Positions 1-10,116 of a DNA stretch of 64,000 nucleotides are shown here, one piece after another (the stretch's first letter is position 1; the number at the start of each line of letters is the position of its first letter). The notes beneath the pieces were generated by a model that saw nothing but the letters and a program-made list of their open reading frames with translations, was not told the origin of the DNA and did not search any database. The position numbers and the translations under genes were made by a program. Origin of the DNA: Chelativorans sp. ZYF759 (lineage in GTDB: Bacteria; Pseudomonadota; Alphaproteobacteria; Rhizobiales; Rhizobiaceae); NCBI RefSeq assembly GCF_012911015.1, contig NZ_WVVV01000002.1, positions 124,001-188,000 of the forward strand, written 5' to 3'.

Positions 1-1037
1 CCGGCGGCAACATGCATGCCCGACACCGCATTGGCCGCCGCGGCCTGTTCGGCATTGCGGCGCTCCCAGGAAGCGACGGCGGCCGTATCCGACACCCGGC
101 CGCTCGCCAGACCTTCAAGCGCGGCCGACGCGGCCACGATACGGTGGTCGGCATAGGAAAGCGCCAGGCCGGCAGCCTGCGCCTGCGCCAGCAATTGCGG
201 GCGCTGCGGCAGGATGGGCCCGTGCTGGGGCATGGTGGGGAAATCGCCGGCGCTGCCTGGCGTCGAAGCCGGCGCACCCGTCGCGCCGATCGCGGCACCC
301 GGGCGCCGCCCGTCAAAGGCCGGCGCGGACGCTGCCGCGGCGCTCGGCGTGGCACCGTTCATGGCCATCATCACGCCGCTCGGCAGGCCGTCCGAGGGAT
401 CGGGCCCGCGCCCGCCGGGGCGATAGGAAGCCATGAGGAACTGTTCGTCCTGGCCGTGCAGCGGCGCACGACCCAGATATTCGACCTGCACCCGCGCCAC
501 GCCATTGCCCTTGGTGCCCAGCACCTCGGCCGAGCGGCGCGACAGGTCGATGATGCGCCCGGACACGAACGGCCCGCGATCGTTGACCCGCACGACGAGC
601 GAGGTGCCGTTTTCCAGATTGGTGACCCGCGCATAGCTGGGCAGCGGCATGGTGGGATGGGCCGCCGTCAGGTGATGCATGTCGTAGACTTCGCCATTGG
701 CCGTCAGGCGGCCATGGAAGGCGCTGCCGTACCAGGAGGCCTGCCCGACCTTGCGGTAGTCCGGCTCTTCCTTGGGATGGAACCACTGGCCGCGGATCTG
801 ATAGGGCCGGCCCACATGGTCGCGCCCGCCGCCGCGCGGCAGGCCCCGCTCGAGATTGGAAACCCGCGGGCTGGCAGCCACGCCCCAGATGGATTCGGCG
901 AAATATTCGCCCGTGCGCGTCTGCTTGGCCGTCTGCTGGGTCGGCTTGGCGCCGCAGGCCGCCAGCAAGGCGGCACAACAGGAGATGATGACGGCAGCAG
1001 GCGCGCGCGAAAACAACCGTTGTCCGCTGAAAGGCAT
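1..1037 (-). CDS. rlpA: RlpA-like lipoprotein, 3' end outside window
   Basis: Septal-ring RlpA family protein, a double-psi beta-barrel lipoprotein that in other bacteria acts on denuded peptidoglycan glycans. The ATG at 1037 follows an AAGGGGACGG ribosome site. The first 30 residues form a lipoprotein signal ending in LLAACG. The barrel follows at about residues 95-190, with the hallmark stretches QASWYGSAFHGR, NGEVYDMHHLTAAH, VVRVNDRGPF and RIIDLSRRSAEVLG. After it comes a long Ala/Pro/Gly-rich linker. The frame stays open to the left edge, so at least 345 residues are encoded and any C-terminal SPOR domain would lie outside. A second, shorter RlpA is at 17889-18275. Confidence 0.9.
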   Translation of the reverse strand, partial: MPFSGQRLFSRAPAAVIISCCAALLAACGAKPTQQTAKQTRTGEYFAESIWGVAASPRVSNLERGLPRGGGRDHVGRPYQIRGQWFHPKEEPDYRKVGQASWYGSAFHGRLTANGEVYDMHHLTAAHPTMPLPSYARVTNLENGTSLVVRVNDRGPFVSGRIIDLSRRSAEVLGTKGNGVARVQVEYLGRAPLHGQDEQFLMASYRPGGRGPDPSDGLPSGVMMAMNGATPSAAAASAPAFDGRRPGAAIGATGAPASTPGSAGDFPTMPQHGPILPQRPQLLAQAQAAGLALSYADHRIVAASAALEGLASGRVSDTAAVASWERRNAEQAAAANAVSGMHVAA

Positions 1038-1247
1038 TCTTGACCCGTCCCCTTGCCTCGCCCGCCAGGATGGCGACCGGGCGAAGGCCTCGTCCCGTCC
1101 CAAGCGAGGCCTGAATTTCACTCTGTACGCCTAATGGCGCGAAAGTTCTTAGCAGCCTGTTAAGGAAATGTGGCCAGAAGGGGGCGATTCTTGGTTAACG
1201 GCGCGGACGCCGCCGCTTTTGCCGGCGACGGCGGGCTGGAACCGGCC

Positions 1248-1643
1248 TCAGCCGGAAATCCGGGCGGTGCCTTCCATGCCGTCATTGCGCTGCCAGTTGA
1301 TGCTGTTTTCGCCGGTCGACTGGATGGTGAAGCAATGCGTCTCGCCATCGTACCAGCTCGGCCATTGCTGGCACATGCGGTTATCTTCCACCCACCAGCT
1401 GCCGGTCTCGCGCGGCGCGAACATGCGCGCCAGCGTGATTCCGGAAATGTCGCCCGTCACCTCGCCATTGGCGCCGTAGCGCAGCGGCAGGGTCACGCCG
1501 TAAGACGTCGACAGGTGGACGGTGCGATCCTGGATCAGGCCGCGTATCTCGTCTCCCGACAGCGCATTGGCACTGGCGGGGCCGGCCATCGTGACGGCCA
1601 GGAGGACGGATGCGGTGCAGGCGGCGAGGCTCTTCAGGGCCAT
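1248..1643 (-). CDS. small secreted protein, DUF995-like
   Basis: A 131-residue protein. I chose the ATG at 1643 because GGAG lies 7 bases upstream and a clean signal peptide follows (ALKSLAACTASVLLAV, cleavage near ASA-NA). A longer frame opens at 1670. The mature part begins LSGDEIRGLI and ends with a Trp/Cys-rich segment (GSWWVEDNRMCQQWPSW, then HCFTI). That pattern is typical of small periplasmic alphaproteobacterial proteins of the DUF995 kind. Function is unknown. It stands alone between the RlpA gene and tRNA-Ser. Confidence 0.75.
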   Translation of the reverse strand: MALKSLAACTASVLLAVTMAGPASANALSGDEIRGLIQDRTVHLSTSYGVTLPLRYGANGEVTGDISGITLARMFAPRETGSWWVEDNRMCQQWPSWYDGETHCFTIQSTGENSINWQRNDGMEGTARISG

Positions 1644-1766
1644 TGGGCTATCTCCGGGTAGAATGGACACTGCCGCAAACTACGCTGCGCGACCGCACGC
1701 GGATCAGACACGAAAGGTGAAAGCTTGAAAAGAACAGCCACTTGGCCCATTAACGCGGGCTGAAAC

Positions 1767-1856
1767 GGAGGGATGGCCGAGCGGTTTAAGGCACCGGTCT
1801 TGAAAACCGGCGTGGGTGCAAGCTCACCGTGGGTTCGAATCCCACTCCCTCCGCCA
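1767..1856 (+). tRNA. tRNA-Ser(UGA)
   Basis: A 90-base class II tRNA. The acceptor stem GGAGGGA pairs with TCCCTCC and is followed by G and an encoded CCA (1854-1856). The anticodon loop CTTGAAA at 1799-1805 carries TGA at 1801-1803. A long variable arm (about 1812-1829) and a GGGTTCGAATCCC T arm complete the fold. It decodes UCA codons. Confidence 0.97.
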
Positions 1857-2019
1857 TCCACCGCCGATTGCCCCCCGACGCGCGATACTCTCGCGATTAC
1901 CGCCGGCTATTCCTATGGCGGCGACAAAAGCCATGGCGCCCGCGTCGGACTGGCCGGCGAGTTCTGACGGCCAGATCGTCAGAACCGCAAGCGATCGTAT
2001 ATGTTTGAACACCCCAAGA

Positions 2020-2048
2020 CGAAAATGCCCCCGCCAGAGGCGGGGGCA
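2020..2048 (-). terminator. rho-independent terminator, minus strand
   Basis: A perfect 10-bp hairpin (TGCCCCCGCC, loop AGA, GGCGGGGGCA at 2026-2048). Read on the minus strand it is followed by TTTTCG, the arrangement of an intrinsic terminator. It implies a minus-strand transcript arriving from about 2050-2640. A second inverted repeat, TCTTGCCGG at 2051-2059 with CCGGCAAGA at 2086-2094, sits just upstream in that orientation. Confidence 0.6.
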
Positions 2049-2173
2049 ACTCTTGCCGGCGCCCTTGGGGCGGGGGTCTTCGGCACCGGCAAGAATACTC
2101 TAGTCGGCGCCCGAAACTTCATCGCTTAAAATTGTTAGGGCTTACGGCGAATTTCTTGCCGGCCGCTGTCGGC

Positions 2174-2434
2174 TCACGTCGAACTGATGGGCAGTCGCTG
2201 CGAGATCATGCCGGCCAAGGCTGCCCAGCTCCCGGCGGGCGCTGCCTGTGGGGCGGTCATTTGACGGGGCGTGCCGATCGGGCCGCAACCCGGCGCCCAG
2301 TCGATCTGCCTCATCTTGCGCGTGGCATGTGCGGCGTTCCTGGCTCGCACCCGCGCGGTGTGGGTCATCCCGTCGGCGCGGTAGGCGCACAGGAACACGG
2401 GGCCAAGCCTTTCCTCTGCGTTTCTCATCATGTG
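2174..2434 (-). CDS. possible small hypothetical protein
   Basis: A 86-residue frame beginning MMRNAEERLGPVFLCAYRAD. GAAGAGG lies 4 bases before the first ATG, and a plausible terminator lies downstream on the same strand at 2020-2048. The N-terminal half (YRADGMTHTARVRARNAAHA) looks protein-like, but the C-terminal half is low-complexity Ala/Pro/Gly. I recognise no family. It could be a chance frame in a GC-rich gap or over a small RNA. Confidence 0.3.
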   Translation of the reverse strand, partial: HMMRNAEERLGPVFLCAYRADGMTHTARVRARNAAHATRKMRQIDWAPGCGPIGTPRQMTAPQAAPAGSWAALAGMISQRLPISST

Positions 2435-2582
2435 CCTCTTCGAAATCGGGTTTTGCTGAATCAACTCCCCCGGACGGCGGGGGTTCCCGATGATCGAACA
2501 AGCTGGCGTGGTGGTCAGCCTCGGCCGTCTTCCGTTCCCGGCGACCGGCGGCAAGGGCCGCAAGCTGCCGCCGGAATCAAAG

Positions 2583-2616
2583 ATGCCCGGACCGCGCGTC
2601 GGCGCGGTCCGGGCAT
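2583..2616 (-). terminator. perfect 15-bp hairpin, likely terminator
   Basis: ATGCCCGGACCGCGC and its exact complement are separated by a four-base loop. On the minus strand the hairpin is followed by CTTTGATT. It lies 33 bases past the stop of the 24-residue microprotein gene, so it probably ends that transcript. Confidence 0.6.
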
Positions 2617-2648
2617 GTGTCAGTCCTTGGACTGATGGTCGATCCGTA

Positions 2649-2723
2649 TCAGAGAACGCCGACCAGAAGCAGGACGATGATCAGCGAAAGCGGGACGCCG
2701 AGGAGCCAGAGGATGATGGGCAT
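2649..2723 (-). CDS. 24-residue single-pass membrane microprotein
   Basis: The frame encodes 24 residues and starts MPIILWLLGVPL, continuing as uninterrupted hydrophobic sequence to a final VGVL. It is a single transmembrane helix with almost no soluble part. An AGGA site lies about nine bases upstream of the ATG at 2723, and the hairpin at 2583-2616 follows the stop. The clean hydrophobicity, ribosome site and terminator argue for a real gene. I have an impression that similar one-helix proteins recur in Hyphomicrobiales, but I cannot name a family. Function unknown. Confidence 0.6.
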   Translation of the reverse strand: MPIILWLLGVPLSLIIVLLLVGVL

Positions 2724-2801
2724 TTTTCGAATTCCTGTTTGAGTTGCCGTTGCCTCAATAACGACACACCCGGCAATCCGTTCCCATCTTCGTGGCTTTG
2801 G

Positions 2802-2909
2802 CTAATTTTCTTTCCGCTCCCAGGTCAGGTCGGTGAAGGCGAGAACCACGGCGAAGGTCGCGAAGAATGCGACGACGGCGGTGGTGAGAAGCATGGTTTC
2901 GGCGGGCAT
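2802..2909 (-). CDS. 35-residue membrane microprotein
   Basis: The frame encodes 35 residues from the ATG at 2909, with a strong GGAGG site six bases upstream. Residues 6-28 form one transmembrane helix (MLLTTAVVAFFATFAVVLAF). The tail TDLTWERKEN is charged, as in small subunits or regulators of larger membrane complexes. It lies 78 bases upstream of the 24-residue microprotein on the same strand, and the two may share a transcript. No family assignment. Confidence 0.62.
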   Translation of the reverse strand: MPAETMLLTTAVVAFFATFAVVLAFTDLTWERKEN

Positions 2910-2990
2910 GTCGGACCTCCATTGGCTATGTGTCACCAATGGCGCTGGGCCGCCTTCAAGACCTTGACCAAGGTCAAATCCGCGTCGAAA

Positions 2991-3824
2991 TCAGACCTCT
3001 TTGGCGACGCGGTCGAGCCGCATCAGCGTCTCGATCAGCGCCGGCATGTCGGCCAGCGGCACCATGTTCGGCCCGTCGGAGGGCGCATTGTCGGGATCCT
3101 CGTGGGTTTCCACGAACACGCCCGCGACACCCACCGCCACCGCTGCACGCGCCAGCGGCCCCACGAACCGCCGGTCTCCGCCGCTGGAGGCGCCCTGCCC
3201 GCCCGGCTGCTGAACCGAATGGGTCGCGTCGAAGATCACCGGCGCGCCGAAATCCGCCATGATTGGCAGCGAGCGCATGTCCGACACGAGCGTGTTGTAG
3301 CCGAAGGACGCGCCGCGCTCGGTCACCATGACCCGGTCATTGCCGGAGCCCGTCAGCTTGGCGATCACGTTCTGCATGTCCCAGGGCGCCAGGAACTGCC
3401 CCTTCTTCACATTGACGATCTTGCCCGTCGCCGCGGCCGCCACCAGGAGGTCGGTCTGGCGGCACAGGAAGGCCGGGATCTGCAGCACGTCGACGGCTTC
3501 GGCCACCGGCGCGCATTGCTCGGCCGTGTGCACGTCGGTCAGAACGGGAAGCCCCAGATCGCGCCGCAGGTCGGCGAAGACCGGCAGCGCGGCGTCGAGC
3601 CCGAGGCCGCGTCGCCCGGTGAGCGAGGTGCGATTGGCCTTGTCGAAGGAAGATTTGTAGACGAGCCCGATGCCGAGCCCCGCGCACATCTCCTTCAGCC
3701 GCCCCGCCACCTCGAACGCGTGGTCGCGCGATTCCATTTGGCACGGGCCGGCGATCAGCGCGAGCGGCGCGTCATTGGCGAATCGGACGCTGCCGATTTC
3801 GATGGAATGCTGCGGTTTGGTCAT
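2991..3824 (-). CDS. kdsA: 3-deoxy-8-phosphooctulonate (KDO-8-P) synthase
   Basis: Condenses arabinose-5-phosphate with phosphoenolpyruvate to KDO-8-phosphate, the precursor of the lipid A inner-core sugar. The 277 residues match the usual length. Family signatures are visible: [58 protein letters not shown] and [12 protein letters not shown]. Cys28 in the GPC motif marks the metal-dependent class rather than the Asn-containing metal-independent one. Its ATG overlaps the stop of the upstream VOC gene by four bases, so the two are translationally coupled. Confidence 0.97.
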   Translation of the reverse strand: MTKPQHSIEIGSVRFANDAPLALIAGPCQMESRDHAFEVAGRLKEMCAGLGIGLVYKSSFDKANRTSLTGRRGLGLDAALPVFADLRRDLGLPVLTDVHTAEQCAPVAEAVDVLQIPAFLCRQTDLLVAAAATGKIVNVKKGQFLAPWDMQNVIAKLTGSGNDRVMVTERGASFGYNTLVSDMRSLPIMADFGAPVIFDATHSVQQPGGQGASSGGDRRFVGPLARAAVAVGVAGVFVETHEDPDNAPSDGPNMVPLADMPALIETLMRLDRVAKEV

Positions 3825-4630
3825 GCTTCCTCGAAGATAAATTCTGTGCCCTGTCCCGGCGCCGGCGGCACGGTAAGGCGGTTGCCCGACCTCGTGTAGT
3901 CGATGCCGGCCTCGGAAAACAGTCTTTCCGTGCGGGCGCCGTCGGTCACGGCCAGAACGATGCCGGCAAAACGCAGCCCCGAGCCGTGCCGACCTGGCCT
4001 CATCTCGATGGTGCCGGCCGGGGTGGGCACGGCCACGTCCAGAAACGCGCGCGCACGGGCCGGGTCCCCGGCCTCGGCGAGAATCGCGCTGATCGCGCGG
4101 GCGCCGTTGGCGTGAATCTCGAGAGCGGACCGATCCACCTGAGGCACGCCGATGCGCTGGCAGGTGAAAAGATAGCCAGCCGTCTCGGAAGGTTCGGCGG
4201 CGAAGGCCAGTCTGAACGAAGCGGTGCCGCTTGCCCCGTCCGGATCGCGAAAGCCACGCGAGAAGGTGAGCATCGGTCCGGCCGAAATCCCTTGTGCAAC
4301 AAAGCCACGGTCATCGGCCGCGGCATCTTCGGTCTTGAAGACCAGTGCCGAAAAACCTTCTTCGCCCAATTCCTGCCGGAAGGCCCTGTCGCGCGCCACG
4401 AAGACATTGCCGGCGCCCACCGCCTCCTCGACGGATGCTGCGTTGCCGATCGCCAGTGGCTCCAGAAAAGTGTCGTCGGAGAAATAGACGCAGGCATTCA
4501 CCGTGCCGAATGGATGGACACCCTCCGGTGCCACCGTGAAGCCGAGCGCGGCCAGCCGCGCGCGTGCCGTCGCCAGATCGCCGACGGGCAGCACGCAATG
4601 ATCGATGACGCGAAGGGCGGGACTGGTCAT
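3821..4630 (-). CDS. VOC/glyoxalase-like protein
   Basis: A 269-residue protein of the vicinal-oxygen-chelate superfamily (Glyoxalase_5-like). It opens with [26 protein letters not shown]-type beta-alpha-beta sequence carrying an early His, and has a weaker second module around residues 180-265. Such proteins bind a divalent metal through His/Glu, but the substrate cannot be deduced. GAGGG lies upstream of the ATG. The ATGA overlap with kdsA suggests one operon; no biochemical link to KDO synthesis is evident. Confidence 0.8.
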   Translation of the reverse strand: MTSPALRVIDHCVLPVGDLATARARLAALGFTVAPEGVHPFGTVNACVYFSDDTFLEPLAIGNAASVEEAVGAGNVFVARDRAFRQELGEEGFSALVFKTEDAAADDRGFVAQGISAGPMLTFSRGFRDPDGASGTASFRLAFAAEPSETAGYLFTCQRIGVPQVDRSALEIHANGARAISAILAEAGDPARARAFLDVAVPTPAGTIEMRPGRHGSGLRFAGIVLAVTDGARTERLFSEAGIDYTRSGNRLTVPPAPGQGTEFIFEEA

Positions 4631-4666
4631 GCCCTCATCTGCCCGCTTTCGCCGCGCCGTTCAAGA

Positions 4667-5554
4667 TCAGGGTATGATGGCGGTTGCCGCTGTGCTGGCC
4701 AGCGTTGCCGCCCCGCGTTCCATCTTCGCCAGGAAGCCCGCCACCGTGACCCCTGCCCCGTGGCGGATGATGTTGAGATGGTTGGCGCCCGGAAAGACAT
4801 GCACGGTCGCAAGCCCTTCATTCAGCGCCGCCAGCTGCTTGGCGAAGAAGGCCGGTGTCACGCTGTCGAGTTCGCCGGCCAGTATCAGGATCGGCGCATC
4901 GATCAGCCCCATGCGCGAGCGCGTGTCGAACTGGCTGCTGACGCGCCAGATCGGCAAAGGCGCGGCCTGATAGCGCACGACATCCGCGAAGCTGGTGAAG
5001 GGCGCCTCCAGGATGACGCCCAGCGGGTGGAAGGCAGCCGCCGCGTAGCTCGCGATGCCAGTTCCCATCGAATAGCCGTAGATGACGTAGCCGTCCGGCG
5101 CCAGGGCGCTGTCTTGCGCCAGATCGAGCAGGGAGCGTGCGTCACGGTAGAAATCCGCCTCGCCGGGACGACCGGGATTGCCGCCATAGCCGCGATAGCT
5201 GGCCAGAAGCAGGCCGTAGCCCTGATCGGCCAGCTGGAACAGATGGGCGGGCTTGCGCGCGAAATCGCCCATGCGGTCGGGGAAATAGACGATGACCGGC
5301 TTGCCGGGCGCAGCCGGCCGGTACCAGTTGCGGAGCGTCAGCCCGTCATGCGTCTTCAGGTCGACCGCCTGGAAGCCGTCCCGATCGGCCAGCGCCATGA
5401 TGGAGACGCGGAAGCGGTCGGCATAGAGATACATCTCCGGGATGGTCAGTCCGGCCAGGAAGCCCGTGGTCGCGAGGAACACGAGCAGCGCCGAGGCAAG
5501 CTTGACGGGCCTGCCCGCGTATCGTGTCCTGCGCCTCGCCTCGACTGTCGCCAT
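4667..5554 (-). CDS. membrane-anchored alpha/beta hydrolase
   Basis: An alpha/beta-hydrolase fold protein with an N-terminal membrane anchor (LASALLVFLATTGFLAGL). The nucleophile elbow is GYSMG, within YVIYGYSMGTGIASYAA. An acid site near LAGELDSVTP and a His in FPGANHLNII complete a plausible triad. The class resembles the BEM46/YqkD-like serine aminopeptidase hydrolases. The frame is open up to 5722, but I place the start at the ATG at 5554 because the residues beyond it do not look like this family and the inverted repeats of the divergent promoter region lie there. Substrate unknown. Confidence 0.8.
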   Translation of the reverse strand: MATVEARRRTRYAGRPVKLASALLVFLATTGFLAGLTIPEMYLYADRFRVSIMALADRDGFQAVDLKTHDGLTLRNWYRPAAPGKPVIVYFPDRMGDFARKPAHLFQLADQGYGLLLASYRGYGGNPGRPGEADFYRDARSLLDLAQDSALAPDGYVIYGYSMGTGIASYAAAAFHPLGVILEAPFTSFADVVRYQAAPLPIWRVSSQFDTRSRMGLIDAPILILAGELDSVTPAFFAKQLAALNEGLATVHVFPGANHLNIIRHGAGVTVAGFLAKMERGAATLASTAATAIIP

Positions 5555-5605
5555 GTCGCCAAGCCCCGTGCCACCGACCCACGGGATCGCACCCGTCGAC
5601 CAAAT

Positions 5606-5667
5606 CAGTAACATCACGCTAAACCGATTGGATGTTACAGTCTCGTCACGTTTCGTGAATGTTACTG
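5606..5667. promoter_or_regulatory. repeat cluster in divergent promoter region
   Basis: CAGTAACATCACG at 5606-5618 is nearly the reverse complement of CGTGAATGTTACTG at 5654-5667. A third half-site, GATGTTACAG, is at 5631-5640. The cluster lies between the hydrolase gene (start 5554, minus) and the glycosyltransferase gene (start 5784, plus). It is well placed to act as an operator for one or both. The cognate regulator is unknown. Confidence 0.45.
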
Positions 5668-5783
5668 ATTGTGATGATGCCGCAACACTGCCGGGCCGGG
5701 ATGCGAACCCCTTTTGTTTCACGGCTCCTTGCGCGGCCGGACAGGGGCATGGAACGACAGCGCAGCCGTGTCATTGGGAGTTC

Positions 5784-6914
5784 ATGGTGATGACCGACAA
5801 GAAGACCGAGCCTGGCCGCTGGCGAATCGATTTCTGGAACCGCCGGCGCCAACCCGAGCCTGCCGAGCATGACTGGAACCTGGACGTGAAAAGGATCCTG
5901 TTCGTCACCGACGCCTGGGAACCGCAGGTCAACGGAGTCGTGCAGACGCTGAAGAGCCTGTTTGCGGCTCTGTCGGCAATCGACATCGAAGTCGCCCATC
6001 TGACCCCGGCCGGGCATCGCACCCTGCCCCTCCCCTCCTACCCGGATATCCGGCTGGCCCTGACCACGCGCGGCCAGATCGCGCGCCGCATGGAGGAGGT
6101 CAGGCCCGACCACGTCCACATCGTGACCGAAGGTCCGCTCGGCATCCATGCACGCCGCGTCTGCCTGAGCCGCGGCCTGCCCTTCACCACGAGCTACCAC
6201 ACGCGGTTTCCCGAATATCTGCGCGCCCGCGTGCCGGTGCCGGAAGCCTGGAGCTACCGCTGGCTGCGGGCCTTCCACAATTCCGGCAGCGGCACGATGG
6301 TGGCGACGCCGTCGCTGCGCGAGGAACTGGCCGCGCACGGATTCGACAAGCTCATGCTGTGGGGCCGCGGCGTGGATACCGAGACCTTCCACCCGCAGCT
6401 GCGCGCCGATCTTGGCCACCAGCGGCCGGTCTTCCTGTATGTTGGCCGGGTCGCGGTGGAGAAGAACCTGCCGGCCTTTCTCGATCTCGACCTGCCGGGC
6501 ACCAGGATCGTGGTCGGCGACGGACCGGATCTCGCTTTGCTCAAGGGCCGCTACCCGCACGTCGTCTTCGCCGGCACCAGGCGAGGCGAGGAACTGGCCC
6601 GCTATTTCGCCAGCGCCGACGTTTTCGTTTTCCCCAGCCGGACCGACACGTTCGGCCTCGTGCTGCTCGAGGCTTTGGCGAGCGGAACGCCGGTTGCCGC
6701 CTACCCCGTCACCGGTCCGGCTGACATCTTCGCGGATGGGCGCGGCGGCGCGCTGTCGGCCGATTTGCGCACGGCCGCCCTCAAGGCGCTCGAAATCCCG
6801 CGCGAGGAAGCGCGCGCCAAGGCGCTCGAATATGGTTGGGACGCGTGTGCCCGGGCCTTCATGGAAAACGTCCAGCAGGCCCAGCACGATTTCGCCGCCC
6901 GCCAGGCGGCCTGA
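5784..6914 (+). CDS. GT4-family glycosyltransferase
   Basis: A 376-residue retaining glycosyltransferase of the GT-B fold, GT4 family. It resembles alpha-mannosyl and glycolipid transferases of the MgtA/SqdX kind. Residues from about 38 onward show the N-terminal Rossmann start (ILFVTDAWEPQVNGVVQTL). The C-terminal donor domain has FLYVGRVAVEKNLPAFL, VVGDGP and FPSRTDTFGLVLLEALASG, the last being the EX7E-type catalytic and nucleotide-sugar segment. The ATG at 5784 follows GGGAG; the frame is open further upstream but lacks family features there. A membrane glycolipid acceptor is likely by analogy but not shown. Confidence 0.87.
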   Translation: MVMTDKKTEPGRWRIDFWNRRRQPEPAEHDWNLDVKRILFVTDAWEPQVNGVVQTLKSLFAALSAIDIEVAHLTPAGHRTLPLPSYPDIRLALTTRGQIARRMEEVRPDHVHIVTEGPLGIHARRVCLSRGLPFTTSYHTRFPEYLRARVPVPEAWSYRWLRAFHNSGSGTMVATPSLREELAAHGFDKLMLWGRGVDTETFHPQLRADLGHQRPVFLYVGRVAVEKNLPAFLDLDLPGTRIVVGDGPDLALLKGRYPHVVFAGTRRGEELARYFASADVFVFPSRTDTFGLVLLEALASGTPVAAYPVTGPADIFADGRGGALSADLRTAALKALEIPREEARAKALEYGWDACARAFMENVQQAQHDFAARQAA

Positions 6915-6932
6915 TCTTCACGCCAGCTGGCT

Positions 6933-8573
<1,641 letters not shown>

Positions 8574-8642
8574 TTAGCGCCGCCTCCCCGATTCCGCCAG
8601 AGAAAATTTCGCTTTTTCATCTTTATCCCCGCTTCAGAGCGC

Positions 8643-8671
8643 AAAGAGAAAGGGGCGGTCGCCCGCCCCTC
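8643..8671 (-). terminator. rho-independent terminator after secG
   Basis: On the minus strand AGGGGCGG and CCGCCCCT flank a four-base loop, and CTTTCTCTTT follows. It lies 24 bases after the secG stop and ends the tpiA-secG transcript before pyrG. Confidence 0.75.
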
Positions 8672-8694
8672 GCTGATGGTTCCGGACCCGGATT

Positions 8695-9072
8695 CTACTG
8701 GCCGCTCGGGACCTGTGGCTGTCCGGTGGGCTCCGTGCCGCTCGGCGGCGCGGGTGTGTCGTCGCCTCCCAGCTGGTCCAGCACGCCGCCACCGCCCTCG
8801 GGAAGCGTCTGCTCCTGGCCCGGCATGCGGTCGAAGATGTCGACCGGCTGCGCGCCATAGCGCGCCATCAGCGAAAGGCTGAGCGAGGTGGCGAAGAAGG
8901 CCACGGCCAGGCCGGCAGTCACCTTGGTCAGGAGATTGCCCGAGCCGCGCGCGGCAGCGAAGTTCGATCCGCCGCCAATGCCCAGGCCACCGCCCTCGGA
9001 TCGCTGCATGAGCACGACAGTGACCAGCGCGATCACGATCATCAGATGGATGACGATGAGAATTGTCTGCAT
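8695..9072 (-). CDS. secG: preprotein translocase subunit SecG
   Basis: Accessory subunit of the SecYEG translocon. The 125-residue frame from the ATG at 9072 has two transmembrane helices (TILIVIHLMIVIALVTVVLM and a second at about residues 48-68). Between them is the conserved cytosolic loop MQRSEGGGLG. A Pro/Gly-rich tail follows, as in other alphaproteobacterial SecG. The longer upstream frame (to 9168) lacks family sequence. Confidence 0.93.
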   Translation of the reverse strand: MQTILIVIHLMIVIALVTVVLMQRSEGGGLGIGGGSNFAAARGSGNLLTKVTAGLAVAFFATSLSLSLMARYGAQPVDIFDRMPGQEQTLPEGGGGVLDQLGGDDTPAPPSGTEPTGQPQVPSGQ

Positions 9073-9207
9073 GGGAAGAACAGGTGCTTTCGGTTGTAAG
9101 CGTTCGGCTCGCGAAAGGCGGCTCCTTACACGGCTTCTTGCCGTATTCCAAGCCCCGTGCCCGCCCATATGGGCATCGACACGACGCCTGAAAAGGTCAA
9201 TGGCCCA

Positions 9208-9975
9208 TCACAGCTTGCGATAGGCCTCCGCGATGCCGAGAAAATCGTCGGCCTTGAGGCTTGCACCGCCCACGAGCGCGCCGTCCACATGGGCGACCGC
9301 CATCAATTCGGCGGCGTTGGCCGGCTTGACCGACCCACCATAGAGAATGCGCATCCGCGCGGCTTCCGACTCGCCCACCGCCTTCGCCAGCTCTGCGCGG
9401 ATATGGGCATGGGCCTCGGCCACGTCGTCTGCCGTCGGCGTCAGGCCGGTGCCGATCGCCCATACCGGCTCGTAGGCCAGGATCAGATTGGCCGCATTCG
9501 CGCCCCCCGGCAGCGACCCCTCGATCTGGCGCGAGAGCACGTTGAGCGTCTCGTCGTCCTCGCGCTCGTCCTTGGTCTCGCCGATGCACAGGATCGCGAC
9601 CAGCCCGCCCCGCCAGGCGGCCTCCGCCTTGGCGCGCACGTCGGCGTCGCTTTCCTCATGGTCGGCGCGTCGCTCGGAATGGCCCACGATCACATGGCTG
9701 GCACCTGCGTCCTTGAGCATTTCGGCCGAAACGTCGCCGGTATGCGCGCCGCTGGCTTCGGCATGGCAGTCCTGGCCGCCGACGCCCACCGGCGTGTCGC
9801 GCAACGCCTCATGGGCACGCGTCAGAAGCGTCGCCGGGACGCATATCAGCGCCTCTGTCTCGGTCTCGAGCCCTTCCATGAAGGCATTGCCGATGCGAAC
9901 GAGCTCGGGCAGCGAGGCACCCGTCCCGTTCATCTTCCAGTTTCCGGCGACAAGTGGCCTGATGCCTGGCGTCAT
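9208..9975 (-). CDS. tpiA: triosephosphate isomerase
   Basis: Interconverts dihydroxyacetone phosphate and glyceraldehyde-3-phosphate. The start at 9975 gives 255 residues, the family length, beginning [17 protein letters not shown]. The electrophilic His sits in VIVGHSERR, the catalytic Glu in [13 protein letters not shown], and the phosphate-binding loop is [12 protein letters not shown]. It lies upstream of secG on the same strand and is divergent from ppiD. Confidence 0.97.
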   Translation of the reverse strand: MTPGIRPLVAGNWKMNGTGASLPELVRIGNAFMEGLETETEALICVPATLLTRAHEALRDTPVGVGGQDCHAEASGAHTGDVSAEMLKDAGASHVIVGHSERRADHEESDADVRAKAEAAWRGGLVAILCIGETKDEREDDETLNVLSRQIEGSLPGGANAANLILAYEPVWAIGTGLTPTADDVAEAHAHIRAELAKAVGESEAARMRILYGGSVKPANAAELMAVAHVDGALVGGASLKADDFLGIAEAYRKL

Positions 9976-10116
9976 GGCTCGATCAACCTCATTCCGTTTC
10001 GGGGATGGGGCCTTCCTACCAAAAAGCGGCCACAAAGCAATCGACACTGGGCGTCTGGGGCGGTATTCCCGATCTTGCTTTCGAACGCACACGCTATTTC
10101 AGGTAACGGACGGTCC

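Noticed and set aside
5646-6887. Minus-strand 413-codon frame opposite the glycosyltransferase
   Set aside because: The plus-strand GT4 motifs are in order; the antisense frame has no recognisable domain.
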